64,000 nucleotides of DNA, from NCBI GenBank assembly GCA_963921825.1, contig OY997594.1, positions 41,162,557 through 41,226,556 of the forward strand. Direction: 5' to 3'. The stretch's first letter is position 1. Each line of letters begins with the position of its first letter. Below the pieces are notes generated by a model, which was given only the letters and a program-made list of their open reading frames with translations, did no database searches and had not been told where the DNA came from. Below, piece by piece: positions 11,003-23,380 of this stretch. Source of the DNA: Erodium maritimum. Its lineage: Eukaryota > Streptophyta > Magnoliopsida > Geraniales > Geraniaceae. A program made the translations under genes and the position numbers.

Positions 11003-13583
11003 TGTAAGACCCGCCCCCGGTCGATCCTGGTAGAACCGGTGAATCCTCACTCAGTTTGACTTTCGGCCGGAAAAGTCAACCGATGACTCGGGAAGTCACT
11101 CGGGACCTTTCTGGGCCCCAAAAAGCTTAGCCAACTTCACGGTTAGCTTAGTTGGGCCGTTTCCTTCAGTTTGACTGTATTATTGTTAAAGTCAACCGTC
11201 GGTCAAACTTGGGCTTTATATCAGTTGTTTTCCGATAAAATCTTGGAAAGCTGGAAATTAATTAAGTGGGAGTGACCACACATGACACTTGTCATGCTTG
11301 GCTTGGAGCATGAAAATGGGGCTTCAAATGACCCTCATACCCTCCTAACTTACCTTTAAAGGGATAAGACCTTAAGGGCTTTTGAGTAAATTGACATTTT
11401 AAGTCATTTAAAGGAAAGGGAGCAACAATTCAGCTCATTCCTTGTTGGTGCAGCCGAAATTCACTAGGAGAGAGGAGGAGGAGAGCCCATTTCTTGAGGA
11501 AGAAGATAGAGAAGAAAACTTGGATTTTGGAGCTTGTTCTTGGTCCTTTTGCCTCCATTTTCACTTCATCTTCTTCATCTCATCTCCCTAGAGGTAAGGA
11601 TACTCTTAACTCTCCATTTCATCCACTTCCAATCTATGGGTTTTGTGGGTTTTGGCTTAAAAGTTGAAGAACTTGCTTTGTGGGTGTTGCTTGGAGAATA
11701 AGTAGTGAAGTAGGATGTTTGGATTGTATTTTGGTTGAAGTTTTGATGAACCCATTGAGGGTGTTGATGTGGGGTAACTTTGGATGAACATTTTGGAGTT
11801 GAGAGGACTTGGAAATGGGGTTTTTATGGTGATGTTCGTGAAACTCGAGTTGGGGAAGAAAGGGGAAGAAACTGGTCAGGTTTGATACGGAACGTGGTAT
11901 GGAGAGTGTCACATTCCGGCCCTCTGAGTGGAACGGAACGTGCCACATTCCGGCCCTCTGAGTGGCATGGAGTGGGTCACATTCCGTATCAGACCCCTAG
12001 AGCCCCAAACCCTTCCTTTTAGCCCAATTTGATTCCCACATCACCTCTTCAAACCTTTGGTCCATTTCTGAGTATTGTTGCGTATTTTGGGGAGAAGAGC
12101 CCTTCGTTGGGGGGACTAATTTATGGTCTTTTGTGGTCCAAGACCGTGGGACCGAGCTAGGAAAGAAGGAAGAACTTTGACTTGAGCTTGAAGAACGAAG
12201 AGTCACGCCGGAACCCGTGTGAAGGACGGAGTTGTGATCACCGAGTTGTCAACAGAGTTTGGAGGTTTACCAAGAGGTAGGGAAAGTCTTAACTTCTCGT
12301 TTAAATGCTTAGTATGCATGTTAGGATAATAAAATCGGAAAGGTCCTAGAAATGCCTATAAGATGCGAATAACTAGAATAATTGTCTTTCAATTACTAAT
12401 AACCGGAAATGTCTAGTGATGTATGCTTAGGATGCCAATCACTAGTGTAACTCGCTTTCAATACTTGGGAATTGTTTTACTGGTAGAGTGGCCTTGGCAA
12501 AGCCCTCGGATTAGTTGTGTGTTAGGATCACATGCTTGGTCGTTTGGTTGCTTAGTGGATGGGCTAAAGAGTCTAACGGAACTAGTTGAATTGCATGCTT
12601 GAATGTTTGATTGAAGATTTATATGATTGGTTGCTTGAACTCGTGCTTGACTGTTGAATGTATTTGAATGATTGCTTGATTTCCTCAAATGGTTGATTGG
12701 GGAATCGAGTATGACTGGTTGTACCATTCGGTGCAATCAGGTGATCGATGGACCGATGGGTCAAGCCTGGTGACTAAATGGTAAGTTGTGGTTATGTGAT
12801 TCGTGTGCTGTGGTTATGTGATTCGTGTGCTATGTATTGTGGTGAAACGGTGATTCGTGAGCTATGTGTGGTAGTGGATTGGTGTTCGTTGGGAATGGAT
12901 TGCTTCGTGTTTCGCTTGAATGTGTTACTCAATTATATCTGATTATTATTGAATTGCCCAAGTGTTTGCTTCCTATGGGAGTAATACCTTGGTTCCCGAG
13001 GACATATAGTCCTTTGGAGATGTTTCTGAGAATCCCGATGATAAGCGCCCTTAGGGGGTTGTTTCCGGTAGCCTCAATGATATGCGTCTCCTCTGGACTT
13101 GAGGGAAAATCCGAGAGGACACATCATATGTGGATCGGAGGGTGGTGACTCCATGTGCCACGGCATTGATTAGATTACCTATTGCCCGTAATTGTTAAGA
13201 GTTATCTTGTTGACTTTGCTGATGAAATTATTGAGTTTAAAGTCCACCTTGTTATGTATTTTCCCTACTGAGCGCAAGCTCACCCCTATGAGTTTATTGT
13301 TGTGATTACAGGCTTGATTGAGGAGTAGAGGCTCGGGAGTTTCTTGGTGTGGGTGTCTTATTAGAGACTTCGTTTATGTTTTTGCATTAGTTTTTGAACA
13401 AACCATGTTGGTGGATTATTATTACACCCCTGGAGGGTTTTATTCATGTTTTGAACCGAGTTATTCTGTTTTGAGACTTAATTGAAGGATTTATGAAATT
13501 GTTGTTGGATGAATAGCGTTGAAAACTGTTTTTACTCAAGTCACGTCTCGAGTCCGGGCAAGAACCGGATTTGGGGCGTGACA
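11003..13583 (+). repeat. Gy-1 3' LTR
   Basis: A 2581 bp LTR running from TGTAAGACCC to GGGGCGTGACA. Its 34 bp repeat array has two units. The TGATA duplication follows at once. Confidence 0.95.
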
Positions 13584-13588
13584 TGATA
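13584..13588. repeat. Gy-1 target site duplication, right
   Basis: The second TGATA; the LINE-A coding sequence resumes through it. Confidence 0.93.
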
Positions 13589-15525
13589 AGTTCAGTTGGT
13601 CTTACTTATTAGACGTTATGAGCATTATGGGTTTTTCTGAGAAATGGAGACTGTGGATGACGAGCTGTTTCAGAGCTAATCTGCCAGTGTTAATTAACGG
13701 GGCACCTAGTGCTGATTTTGAAACAGAAAATGGTATCCGTCAGGGGTGCCCCCTTTCCCCCTTTTTATTTCTGTTGGCGGCTGAGGGTTTGAACCAAATG
13801 TTGTTGGACGTTATACAGGGTACTGATTTTAATGGAGTTGAGGTGGGACGTAATAGCCTGCTGGTGTCTCACTTGCAGTTTGCAGATGATACTATTCTTT
13901 TTATCAGAGGTGAGGAGGCGAGTTTGAGGAATGTGAAGTATGTGTTGGATTTATTCCAAGTAATCTCGGGTCTGAAAATAAACTATGCAAAGTCCAAAGC
14001 AGTATTACTGAATGGGGAATCTTTGTCTGAGGAGCTGATATCGTCCATTATGGGATGCGAGGTGTGCGATCTGCCCTTACCCTATTTAGGATTTCAGTTG
14101 GGTCTTTCCCCTAAACTTCTAAGGTTTTGGGAACCGGTTTTCATTCAGGTGAGAGAATACCTAAATGGGTGGAAAGCAAAGACCCTAAAAATTGCAGGCC
14201 GAGTTGTATTGTTGAAATCGACTTTGGCAGCTCTCCCGGTGTTTTACATGAGCTTGTTTAAGGCCCCTAGATCGGTGATACCTAAGCTGGAAAGGCTGCA
14301 ACGCCGTTTCCTGTGGTCGCATAGTGTGGCAAGAAGTGTTATTCATAGAGTAAAATGGGACAAGGTCTGCCGACCGAGATCGGAGGGCGGTTTGGGGATT
14401 AGAAGGCTGGAAGAGGTTAATTTAAGTCTGTTGGCGAAGTGGTTTTGGAGATTTGCTGAAGATGACACCACTCTCTAGAAGAAGCTAATTTGTGACAAAT
14501 TTAGATGGGATCCGAGACAGTGGGATTTGCTGAAATTGGAACGGCCGAATACATCATTTCTTTTTGGGCACATTATGAGTTTGGCCAGTGATCCGAGATT
14601 TCAAAGTCTTTTTGGAGGTCAAGGAATTCATTGGAAAGTGGGCAATAGAATGAGGGTGAGATTTTGGGATGACGTTTGGCTTGGAAATGAAGCTTTCAGG
14701 TTTAAATTTCCACAGTTTTTTATTGCTGCTCGTGACCAAGAAGCTTTGGTCAAGGATTACTGGAGAGATGGGCAGTGGGTGTTAGTCTACAGAAGTGCCT
14801 ATTTGTTCGTGAATTGGGTGAGGAACGTATGTTAAAGGAGCTCCTGAACTCTTTTGGTCTGTCTGATTCTCAAGACAAGTTGGTATGGGTCAAAGGGCCA
14901 CGTTTTACAGTGGGGGCGGTTTACAGGCTGATTACGCCTTCCTCTGATGCGGTAAGTTGGGCCTCCATTTTATGGGTAAAGCCCCCCCCCCCCCCCCCCC
15001 GAAATTCAGCATGTTTATGTGGCTGGCATTACATTCGGCTATCGCTACTATGTCCTTTCATGAGGCTAGAGGCTGCAGAATATCACTGAATGCTATGAGG
15101 TGTTATTTCCGTAAGTCTTGTTTTGAGGATTTGGATCACCTTTTTTTCTTCATTGTGTATTTATTTGGAGACTATAGGGTTTGTTGCACGAGTGGTGGTC
15201 TGTTCCCTGGGTGATGCCATCTTCCTTTATGGAGGCTTTTGAGAGTTGGACAATGGAGTCGGGGCGTTTGGGTGGTTCGGCATGGTTGAAAGTGTGCTAC
15301 TTGACTTGCTGGCATATTTGGTTACTGCGTAACGATATAGTCTTCCGTAGCAGGTCGTTGTCGGAAACAGAAGTTTTTTCCAGTTTAAGGACCCATGCTT
15401 ACAGTTTATTGCGGATGGCAGGAGATCTTTTACATGACGTTTCTTTTGATTTTTGGACTTTAGCCCCGAGATCTTGTTTCAGGGGAAGGCACATGCGCAG
15501 GGGAGTTGCTATAGGGGGGTTATAA
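13584..15525 (+). pseudogene. LINE-A ORF2, second part: RT palm, thumb and zinc finger
   Basis: This continues LINE-A after the Gy-1 insertion. The RT signature GIRQGCPLSPFLFLLAAEGL lies near 13735-13795 and the catalytic LQFADDTILF near 13875-13905. The LINE thumb follows (SGLKINYAKSKAV, PYLGFQLG, RRFLWSH, EGGLGIRRLEEVN). The zf-RVT region is recognisable near 15000-15330 (FSMFMWLALHSAI and later CWHIWLLRNDIVF). Breaks seen are a TAG at 14476-14478, a frame change near 14770, and another at a run of 19 C at 14982-15000. The reading ends at TAA 15523-15525 with no RNase H domain after it. Confidence 0.9.
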
Positions 15526-15648
15526 TTTGTCGGTTCTTTATGTTTCCTGTTTGTTTCGGTTTTAGTTTGTAGCCTTTTAAAGAGGCCTTCGTTGCAGGTT
15601 TCCATTTTGGTTGCCTGTTCTAATAATATAATCGCCTATCAAAAAAAA
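15526..15648 (+). other. LINE-A 3' UTR and poly-A tail
   Basis: A T/G-rich stretch follows the ORF2 stop and ends in A8 at 15641-15648, as expected for target-primed insertion. The next bases match the Co-1 LTR interior. Confidence 0.75.
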
Positions 15649-17193
15649 CTAACAAATATGGATTCACAAGAGGAAAATTCAGCACAGTTTCTTACCAAAA
15701 CAAGAACACCGGGTAACGAATGATTGGCTTGAGTCTCCCAGACGCCTACATATCCACATGGGAATCAAAACCAAGTAGTTCTTCTCTTTGAGGACTCAAG
15801 AACACAAAAATGGAGATGAAAGCTTGCCTTGGCCGAAATTGGGGAGGGTAGGGAGAGAAAATTGTGTTTCGTATTCTTGTATTGTGTTTGTTATGTTGAA
15901 AAAAGATGACTTAAACATAACAAACACAATACTTGTCGAACTAAAAGCATGGGACAAGTATGGTGACAAGGAAGGTGTAAATAGGACAAAGTATGGCTAG
16001 ACAAGATGGGGTTAGGTGGTGAATCACCAACACCTTAATCCTTGTCTTGCTTACTTAGTACTAATTAATCAAGACTTGATTAATTAGTTCCATGGGCCTT
16101 GGTTGCATGTGCCTTTCATGGGCCTATTCGAACAACGAGGTCCCGTGATCCAACATTATCCGACGCGATTAATCCAAAGACTCCAAGCCTTGTCCTGATC
16201 TGTAAAGTCCTATTCACTTGCGGGCACATGACGTAAAACCCAGTTTTGGTCATGTCCCGAGACAACTCCCTTTTGGCCATTCTCCATAAATGTGTCAATG
16301 AGTTTCACCCTCTGGTGTGACCCTTAAGTTTATGTATGTCAATAGGTCAACGTAAAATCCCATTTTACTTGATCCTATTTAAGTGGCAACTAACGAGACT
16401 TTACTATTGCCTGACACTGCATAACGAATCGACCCTGACGATTCTAACCATTCCGTCGTCCCTGTCATTATCCTTTTATATCCGATATCCTGATTGAGAT
16501 AAGGAAAAGAACCGTCATCCTTATTATTCTGAATCACTGTTCCTTGATATGTGAGATGACTGAATATATGATACCCAGTATCATGTGCATGGTCATGCTA
16601 TTCTTTCATTCACTCTCGATCAAGCGGTCGAGAACCGATATCTTTCCCATACCGTAGTATGAGGGATAAATCCTTTAGTCGTCTTTCGTGTCACTCATGC
16701 AGTCCGTCCAAAAGAAAATCAAGGCCGTTATGGAAGCCCTGTTACGGACAACGTTAGGCTTAGGTCAAACTCAGTTGTTTACTGCATAGTGATCACAAAG
16801 ACTCCTTGGTCTAAGGATACATGACAAGCTACGACAATGAATATGTTCATGACTTGATCTGTGGCACACATTCATGTCGGGTCATCCAATATCATGTCCC
16901 ACATGATATCTATGATCAGACTCTAGAATCTCATTCCAATGACTAATAAAACGTAACCCATAAAGATCCATCTTTCATACTAGTCGCTTCTAGTGAAGCT
17001 TTTTTGACTAAGGGACCCATCTAGTGTGATCTATTTCGATCTATGGTTCTATCCGCATGGTGGGAATAAATCAGAGCACACGTCGATATATTACTCCAAA
17101 ACATGAGTAATATAAAGCCGCTTTAATTTTATTGCTAACGATGATATATACTTTTGGACATTAATGATTGAAATACGGGCACTAAGACTAACA
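15649..17193 (-). repeat. Co-1 left (3') LTR, part
   Basis: It matches the Co-2 LTR from about 85 bp inside its start to the end TAAGACTAACA. LINE-A's poly-A abuts the left edge. Confidence 0.88.
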
Positions 17194-17259
17194 AATCCCA
17201 CTTGCCCTAGTTCCAATCTAAACTCCAATATGTCTCCATCGACTTCATATATCTAATAT

Positions 17260-18780
17260 GTTTAGGCAACGACACTGCCTTAGTCAAAGGGTTGGCTATG
17301 TTATCATCTGTTGCAATATAGGTTATCTTCACTTCACCTCGATTCACTATTTCTCTGATGAGGTGGATACGTCGCAGTACATGTTTGGATTTGTTATGCG
17401 ATATGGGCTTTTAGGTTGCGCAATAGCCCTTGTGTTGTCGCAAAATGGATTCCCGGGCTAGATGGGTTTTTAATTACACTCAACCCTGCCGTGAATTTCC
17501 AAATCCACATAGCCTCCTTAGCTGCCGCTACAACATCCATGTACTTGGCCTCTGTTGTAGATTCGGAAATGGTATCTTGCTTTACGCTCTACCAGCTAAA
17601 GCTCCTCCATTCAGCGTAAACACATATCCTGACTGACTTCTAAAGTCATCTGGATTTGTCTTGGAAAACTAGCGTCTACTCATCTTTCGACGACTAGTTC
17701 AACATAATCTTTCCCTTGGGTTAGACTGATTTCTACTGGTACAACATAAGGCTTACGAGACGTCCGTTCTCTTACAAGTCATGGCATATATGATCGATCC
17801 TGCCTCAGGCGCATGGGATTCGCATCATCCTTTTCAGCTCATCAGGTGTCTTACGACATTGAGTCTTGCTGAGATGAATGCCATGACTAGTGGGTAAGAG
17901 TCCTTTCTTTGAATTGAGCATTGAGAACCTACTCAATACCTTGTTCACATAGATTCCCTGAATTAAATCGAAGACCCTAATGGTGCGATCTCTACATATC
18001 TTAATCCCTAAGATCTAAGAAGCATCGCCTAAGTCCTTTATTGAAAAGCACTTCCTCAACCAAGCTTTAGTCTCGTGCAAGGTTGTGATGTCGTTTTCAA
18101 TGAGAACTAGAAAGGTAATCTTTCTCCCGCTAGCCTTCTTATAAACGCAAGATTCATCCTTATTCTTGATTAAGCCAAATCCAATTACAGCTTCATCAAG
18201 ACGAAGGATCCAACTCCGAGAAGTTCGTTTCAATCAATAAATGGATTTCAACAATTTCTAAATATTTCCCTTATTCTTCGTATCGTCAAAACCTTTGGGC
18301 CGAGAGATACAGACAGACTCAGTCAAATTTGCATTTAGGAAAGTAATTTTGACATCCACTTGCCATATCTCCTAATTATGATACGCAGTTATGTCAAGTA
18401 GAATTTGGATCGATTTTGACCATAGTCAATGGGGAGAAGGTTTCCTCATAGTCAATCCATTGGATCTGCCTATAACCTTTCGCCACCAGTCGAGCTTTGT
18501 AGGTCAGAGGGTTGTCGTCTATTTCCATCTTCACCTTGAAGATCCATTTCCATTCGATGGTCCTCACACCATTGATGAGATCAACCAGTTCCTAGACTCG
18601 GTTGTCCGATATGGATTGCATTTCCTCCCTCATGGCTCCCAGCCATAACTCAAAGTCAGGCCCATCCACGACTTCCTTAAAGGTGGCTGGATCATTGTGA
18701 TCCACCATGACTTCATTGTCACCTCTGGATACCATATCTTGGAGGTGGACGACTGATCATTTCAGATCGCCTTGGACCTT
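17260..18780 (-). pseudogene. Co-1 pol remnant: RT and RNase H region
   Basis: Minus-strand readings at 18015-18233 include RTSRSWILRLDEAVIGFGLI, a copia RT motif, and the stretch to about 18780 matches the start of the RT seen more clearly in Co-2 at 41870-42199. The 17400-17600 stretch matches the Co-2 RNase H end. The region is a fossil read only in short pieces. Confidence 0.8.
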
Positions 18781-19255
18781 CTAGAACTGTAACAGGAATT
18801 GGTTCTTACTCTACGACCATCTCTGGCTCCTTTCTACTAAGTTGGCAATTGATTTAGACGAATCTGTGCCATCCTGAATTTCTTCGAGATGCACAGTCCT
18901 TCCAATGATGTCTTTGGAAACAAAACTCCTTTTTCATAAAGACCCCCCCCCCCCCCCAAGCGACGAACATCATGTTCTCACTGGGTTTGTAGAAGTAGTA
19001 TCCCCTTGTTGTTTTGGGATACCACACGAAGGTGCATGTCTCAGATCTTGGTTCGAGATTAGTCGAAACCAAATGTTTCCCATAAGCCTTGCAGCCACAA
19101 ATCTTTAGGAAGGACAAAGCGGGCATCTTCCCATGCCATTTCTAAAATGGTGTCCCTTCCACAACCTTCGTCGGAGGCCGATTCACTATGAGTGTGATTG
19201 TCTCTAGAGCATAACCCCAGAAACAGATTGGGAGATCAGTCCAACTGATCATGGA

Positions 19256-20113
19256 TCAGACCATATCCAATAAAGTTCGATTTCTCCGCTCGTACACAAC
19301 ATTCAACTGCGGTGTTCCAGGAGGAGTCCATTCTGAAAAGATCCCGCTCTCCACGAGATGATCTAAAAACTTTGTGGTTAAGTATTTTCCACCTCGATTC
19401 AATCGAAGTGTATTAATACTTTTCCCTAGTCGGTTTTCTACTTCAGTCTTGAACTCTTTGAATTTATCAAAAGCTTCAGACTTATGTCTTATTGAACAAA
19501 CATAACCATATCTACTATAATCGTTAGTAAATGTGATGAAGTAGCTAAAACCCCTCTTGGCCAGCGAACCTATTGGTCCATACACATATGAGTGTATCAG
19601 TCCCAACAATTCACCCGCCCTTTCACCGCGACCGATAAAGGGCGCTTTAGTAATTTTTCCCATCAAACAAGTCTCGCACCTATCGATCGAATGGAATTCA
19701 AATGGACCTGAAAGCCCAGACTTCTAAAGTATTGATAGGCACTTCTTGTTTTTGCGACCCAAATGACAGTGCCATAACAGAGTTAGGTTTAAATCGTTGG
19801 ATTTAGACCTCTTGGTATTAACATAATATATAGAACTTGAGGCATTGTTACCCATATGTAATATGTACAATTTTCCAACCAAGTTAGTACTAGCATAAAA
19901 CATATCATTGCATAGAACATTGAAAACTCTATTTCCAATATTAACATTATATCCTTCCTTGTCAAACAAGGATACAGATTTAATATTGCTACTAAAAGTA
20001 GGTATGCAATATACATTATACAATACTAAGACAAGGCCACTTGGCAAAGCAAGGCTCATGGATCCTATAGCAGTTGCCACAACTCTGAGGTCCACGTCGT
20101 GCTTTCCAAACAT
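19256..20113 (-). pseudogene. Co-1 GAG-pre-integrase and integrase remnant
   Basis: The part near 19724-20113 holds the pre-integrase zinc-binding motif start (LTLLWHCHLGRKNKK). The part at 19256-19666 holds GLIHSYVYGPIGSLAKRGF, YFITFTNDYSRYGYV and the following QLNVVYERRN, all typical of the copia integrase core. The order gag, integrase, RT on the minus strand identifies Ty1/copia rather than Ty3/gypsy. Confidence 0.9.
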
Positions 20114-20225
20114 CTCCTACTTTCAACCACTACACGTTAATGCATGTGTGAGATTCATTCCTGATATCTAATAACCATGAATCTTTGGAAGTAGAGAGAT
20201 GTAGCTCTATATATTTAATATCGGA

Positions 20226-20352
20226 TGAAGGCACGGTCCCACTGCCCTTCCTTAGATCATCCAGGTTTCCTGATGAAGGCGTAGTCCTACTGCCCTTCTT
20301 CAGATCATGCATGCTATCTGATGAAGGCACAGTCCCACTGCCTTTCTTCGGA
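20226..20352 (-). repeat. 57 bp coding repeat in Co-1 gag, about 2.2 copies
   Basis: The unit contains GATGAAGGC, a variable T/G-rich part and CCCTTCTTCAGATCAT. On the minus strand it codes a 19-residue repeat around DLRKGSGTVPSSD. The same array is in Co-2 at about 43652-43780. Confidence 0.75.
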
Positions 20353-20490
20353 TCAGCCGTGAACTTCCTATAATCCCGGTTCCAATGACCAGGCTATTGG
20401 CAGTAGAAGCAGACATTCTCATGTGTCTCATATTTCTCGCCAAGTGCGCATGGGCCCCGCCCTTGCCACTTCCAATTCCCTTGTTGACCA

Positions 20491-20724
20491 TCAGAATATC
20501 CTTGGATCCCAGATCCCTGATATATTCTTCTTAGTAGTTAATGACACTTCATGTAACTCTGATATGGTCTTAGAGACAGCCTTGTCAAGGACATATTCTT
20601 TGCATTCAGACTTGAGGACTATCCTTAAATTTTTGTATAAGTCCAAATAGTTTGTCCCATTTAGCTTGACACTTTCAAGAATGGTTTTTAATGAAAAACT
20701 ATTAATGTTCGCTGAATTTGCCAT
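20491..20724 (-). pseudogene. Co-1 gag start
   Basis: The minus-strand reading begins MANSANINSFSLKTI and contains KLNGTNYLDLYKNLRIVL. This matches the start of plant copia Gag, where K-L-x-G-x-N-Y-x-x-W is conserved; it is a remnant of a broken gag-pol. The Co-2 counterpart is at 43919-44152. Confidence 0.85.
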
Positions 20725-22220
20725 TTAATCTACAACAGATAAAATTCAATCAGTAAACTGAATAAATTTTATGAAGATCATGTTTAAACACCAACAATAG
20801 ATTCTAAACCTTTAGAATATAAAACCAAGATCCTTGATTCCCTCGATTAAAATGAACTAATGCTCACCACTTAATCGAGCTATGTAATTAGGACTCCATC
20901 CAATGTGACTCTTTGCTAGTGTATGTACTTATGTACACGACTTGCCGTATCTGTTAACCTAGCTGAACCTCAGGCTGAGAATCGTAGTCGGGTCCACCAA
21001 TTCTCAACTATGGCCCGTCACTATGTAGGTGCTCCACTAATGCGCACGACACCCACATATGTCGTCCAAACCTACTACCTCGCTTTCCCATGGATGCTCC
21101 GCTAATGCGCACGACACCCATAGGACTGGGAGGTAGTAAGGTGTTGATAGTTGGGAGGTATCGGACATGACCCGTTTTTACTTGTCCGGTTGTGTTTAAA
21201 ACTTTGGCACATCCTAGATGCGATGAGCACATCAACTACATTCCAAATGCAATGATGCCTCAAATTACATCCAATGTAATTCTTCCTGCAAACCCGTCAA
21301 CTACATCCAATGTAATGACGATCCTAAGGGCTCACATACAATGATCAAAAACCAATTTTATCTTTGCATGTGAGGTGATATGCTCGGTAAATAAAGTTAA
21401 AACATGCAATTCTAAAATACATAGAATTAATCATGTATAAACTAAAACAAGAATAAAGCATTAAATGTACATATAATAGCCCCCAAACTAACTCCTTGAG
21501 CTCCATCGACTCCAAGTCGATGCCAACACCCGAAAAGCCACCAAATGACCTTTTTTCCCTTTCTTCGTGTTAAGAAAAATATTACAATTTAATACACAAC
21601 TCGCAGGTCGGAAATAAATAAATATTACAAATAAGTGGTTCGACGACCACACCTTGAAAGAATAATTACACGCTAACTCTAACGGCTCGTAGGCCGTGAA
21701 AAGCGATAAATAATTAAAACGAGCTCCGGGCTATTGTGTACACCATGCCAACATCATCACACATTGTGTTATCAAACAATCACGTTATCAAATACCATGT
21801 GATTTTCCGGTTTTAATTAATAGCCAAGTTTCGAAAAAATTTGGTGATCGGTTTATCGAAACCGTTCAGAATTGAAACTTTTGAACATTTGACTTTCGAG
21901 TTCATCATGACGGTTCCAAACTCGTCATAACTAAAAAAAACGGTTTAGCCTTGGCATATCAACCATCCAATGGTCATGCTCGGCCTAGCTTTGTCCAACG
22001 GAGCCCCGTTCGGTCCGGATTTAGGCTCCCCGAGAGTCCCGCTCCCGAAATCCGAAAATCAAACTTTTTTCAAAAACTTTCAGACTTTTCAAAAAATCAT
22101 TTTTCTTGCTTTAAACCCATAAACGAGAAATTAAAACATGTTATCAAACAATTTGGCAAATTAACATGTCAAAACCGAAACTTTCAACACCGTCTTGTGA
22201 ATCCCGAAGGTAGCACGACT
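20725..22220 (-). other. Co-1 leader between primer site and gag
   Basis: Non-coding leader of about 1.5 kb. It contains a 28 bp direct repeat around GCTAATGCGCACGACACCCA (near 21031 and 21094) and repeated ACATCCAATGTAAT motifs. The same layout appears in Co-2 at 44153-45697. Confidence 0.65.
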
Positions 22221-22230
22221 CTGATACCAT
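22220..22230 (-). promoter_or_regulatory. Co-1 primer binding site
   Basis: TCTGATACCA next to the LTR is the reverse complement of TGGTATCAGA, the plant initiator tRNA-Met primer site. Confidence 0.85.
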
Positions 22231-22379
22231 TGTTGGGTCTCGAGGTAGGGTTGGAGATCAACCAACTCGCAGCAGAAAATCAATGAAAACCAAGAGACGA
22301 TTAAAACCATGAAACAACTAACAAAGAATGGATTCACAAGAGAAAAATTCAGCACTAGTTCTTACCAAAACAAGAACAC

Positions 22380-22850
22380 CGGGTAACGAATGATTGGCTT
22401 GAGTCTCCAAGACGCCTACGTATCCACATGGGAATCAAAGCCACGTAGTTCTTCTCTTTGAGGACTCAAGAACACAAAAATGGAGGTGGGAACTAGCCAA
22501 ACCCGAAATTACCATGGAGAGGAGGGAGAAGTTGTGTTTCCTATTCTTGTCTTGTGTTTGTTATGTTGAAAAAAGATGACTTAAACATAACAAAACCCAT
22601 ACTTGTCCACCGGGTAACGAATGATTGGGTTGAGTCTCCAAGACACCTACGTATCCACATGGGAATCAAATCCACGTAGTTCTTCTCTTTGAGGACTCAA
22701 GAACACAAAAATGGAGATGAAAGCTTGCCTTGGCCGAAATTGGGGAGGGGAGGGAGAGAAAATTGTGTTTCGTATTCTTGTATTTTGTTTGTTATGTTGA
22801 AAAAAGATGACTTAAACATAACAAACACAATACTTGTCAAACTAAAAGCA
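22380..22850. repeat. 235 bp tandem duplication inside Co-1 right LTR
   Basis: Both units begin CGGGTAACGAATGATTGG and run to the CATACTTGTC / AATACTTGTC region. The second unit resembles the left LTR of Co-1 more closely than the first does (GCTTGCCTTGGCCGAAATTG in the second unit and the left LTR). Confidence 0.85.
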
Positions 22851-22858
22851 TGGGACAG
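22848..22858. repeat. LINE-B target site duplication, left
   Basis: GCATGGGACAG is repeated at 27260-27270 after the poly-A tail. Confidence 0.92.
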
Positions 22859-23380
22859 ATACGTGCCGGCTATGGAGAATCGCGATTGACGAAGGTGGGG
22901 GCGCGTGCCAGCGAGGGAGCCTTCTCCTTGACTGCGTCTGGTGGTTGCAGGTAATTTCTAGTGCTCTGAATCTGTAACTCGTAGTTTAGTGTGGTTTTGT
23001 CTCGGTGGAGCAAAGTCACGTTGTTTGGACGTGCTCCTTGTTGTTGCCCCACGACCGACGGTCTCCCGGCGGTGTGGTTGGTGGTGTTCCCGGACCGACG
23101 GAGAGGGTTCAGGGAGGGGCTCAGGAACGAGAGTGGGGCTCACCTGGGAGCTGTGGTGGACGAGACTAGTGAGTCGGGGAAGTGCCGTCGGGATCGACAG
23201 ACCTTGTCGAGACCGGTACGGGGGGATCTGGTGGAGTACCGCGCAGTGCTGCCGGAGGTGTGTAGCATAGGTACGGCTTGGTCAGATCTGGGGTGGAGAG
23301 TAGCGCTTGGCCGCTTCTGTTTGGAGTTCGGAGTTGTACGGTACGGGCGGCTCCTGGTCGGTCTACTAGCGGCGTTGGAG
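22859..23380 (+). other. LINE-B 5' region
   Basis: GC-rich leader of 522 bp between the target duplication and the ORF2 start. It is open in two frames (for example from 22991, in frame with ORF2), but the predicted peptide has no DUF4283 or zinc-knuckle pattern. I treat it as 5' UTR, possibly with a remnant of ORF1. Confidence 0.55.

Larger units (their letters stand above)
2259..13583 (+). mobile_element. Gy-1: Ty3/gypsy chromovirus-type LTR retrotransposon, broken
   Basis: This is a complete-length insertion of 11.3 kb: a 5' LTR (2259-4907), a tRNA-Met primer site, an interior of about 6.1 kb, a polypurine tract, a 3' LTR (11003-13583), TG...CA ends and a TGATA target duplication. Recognisable parts are a gag-like piece near 6821-7090 and an integrase C-terminus with a chromodomain-like end at 10558-10953. 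That end suggests a Tekay/Del-type chromovirus. The rest of the interior gave no recognisable pol domain to me and carries many breaks. The LTRs differ by roughly 1.5-2% in the stretches compared by eye, so the insertion is young, probably around a million years or less at usual plant rates. It sits inside LINE-A. Confidence 0.93.
1..15648 (+). mobile_element. LINE-A: L1-type non-LTR retrotransposon, split by Gy-1
   Basis: The element contains the end of ORF1, then ORF2 with an endonuclease (APE), a reverse transcriptase and a C-terminal zinc finger, then a short 3' UTR and an A8 tail at 15641-15648. Its 5' end lies left of the window. Gy-1 (2259-13583) is inserted inside the RT. The base just before the insertion and the base just after the second target duplication join without shifting the reading frame. 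Sequence following the A tail matches the inside of the Co-1 LTR, about 85 bp from its start, so LINE-A probably inserted into that LTR. The matching target duplication would lie outside the window. I see no RNase H, unlike LINE-B and LINE-E. Confidence 0.9.
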
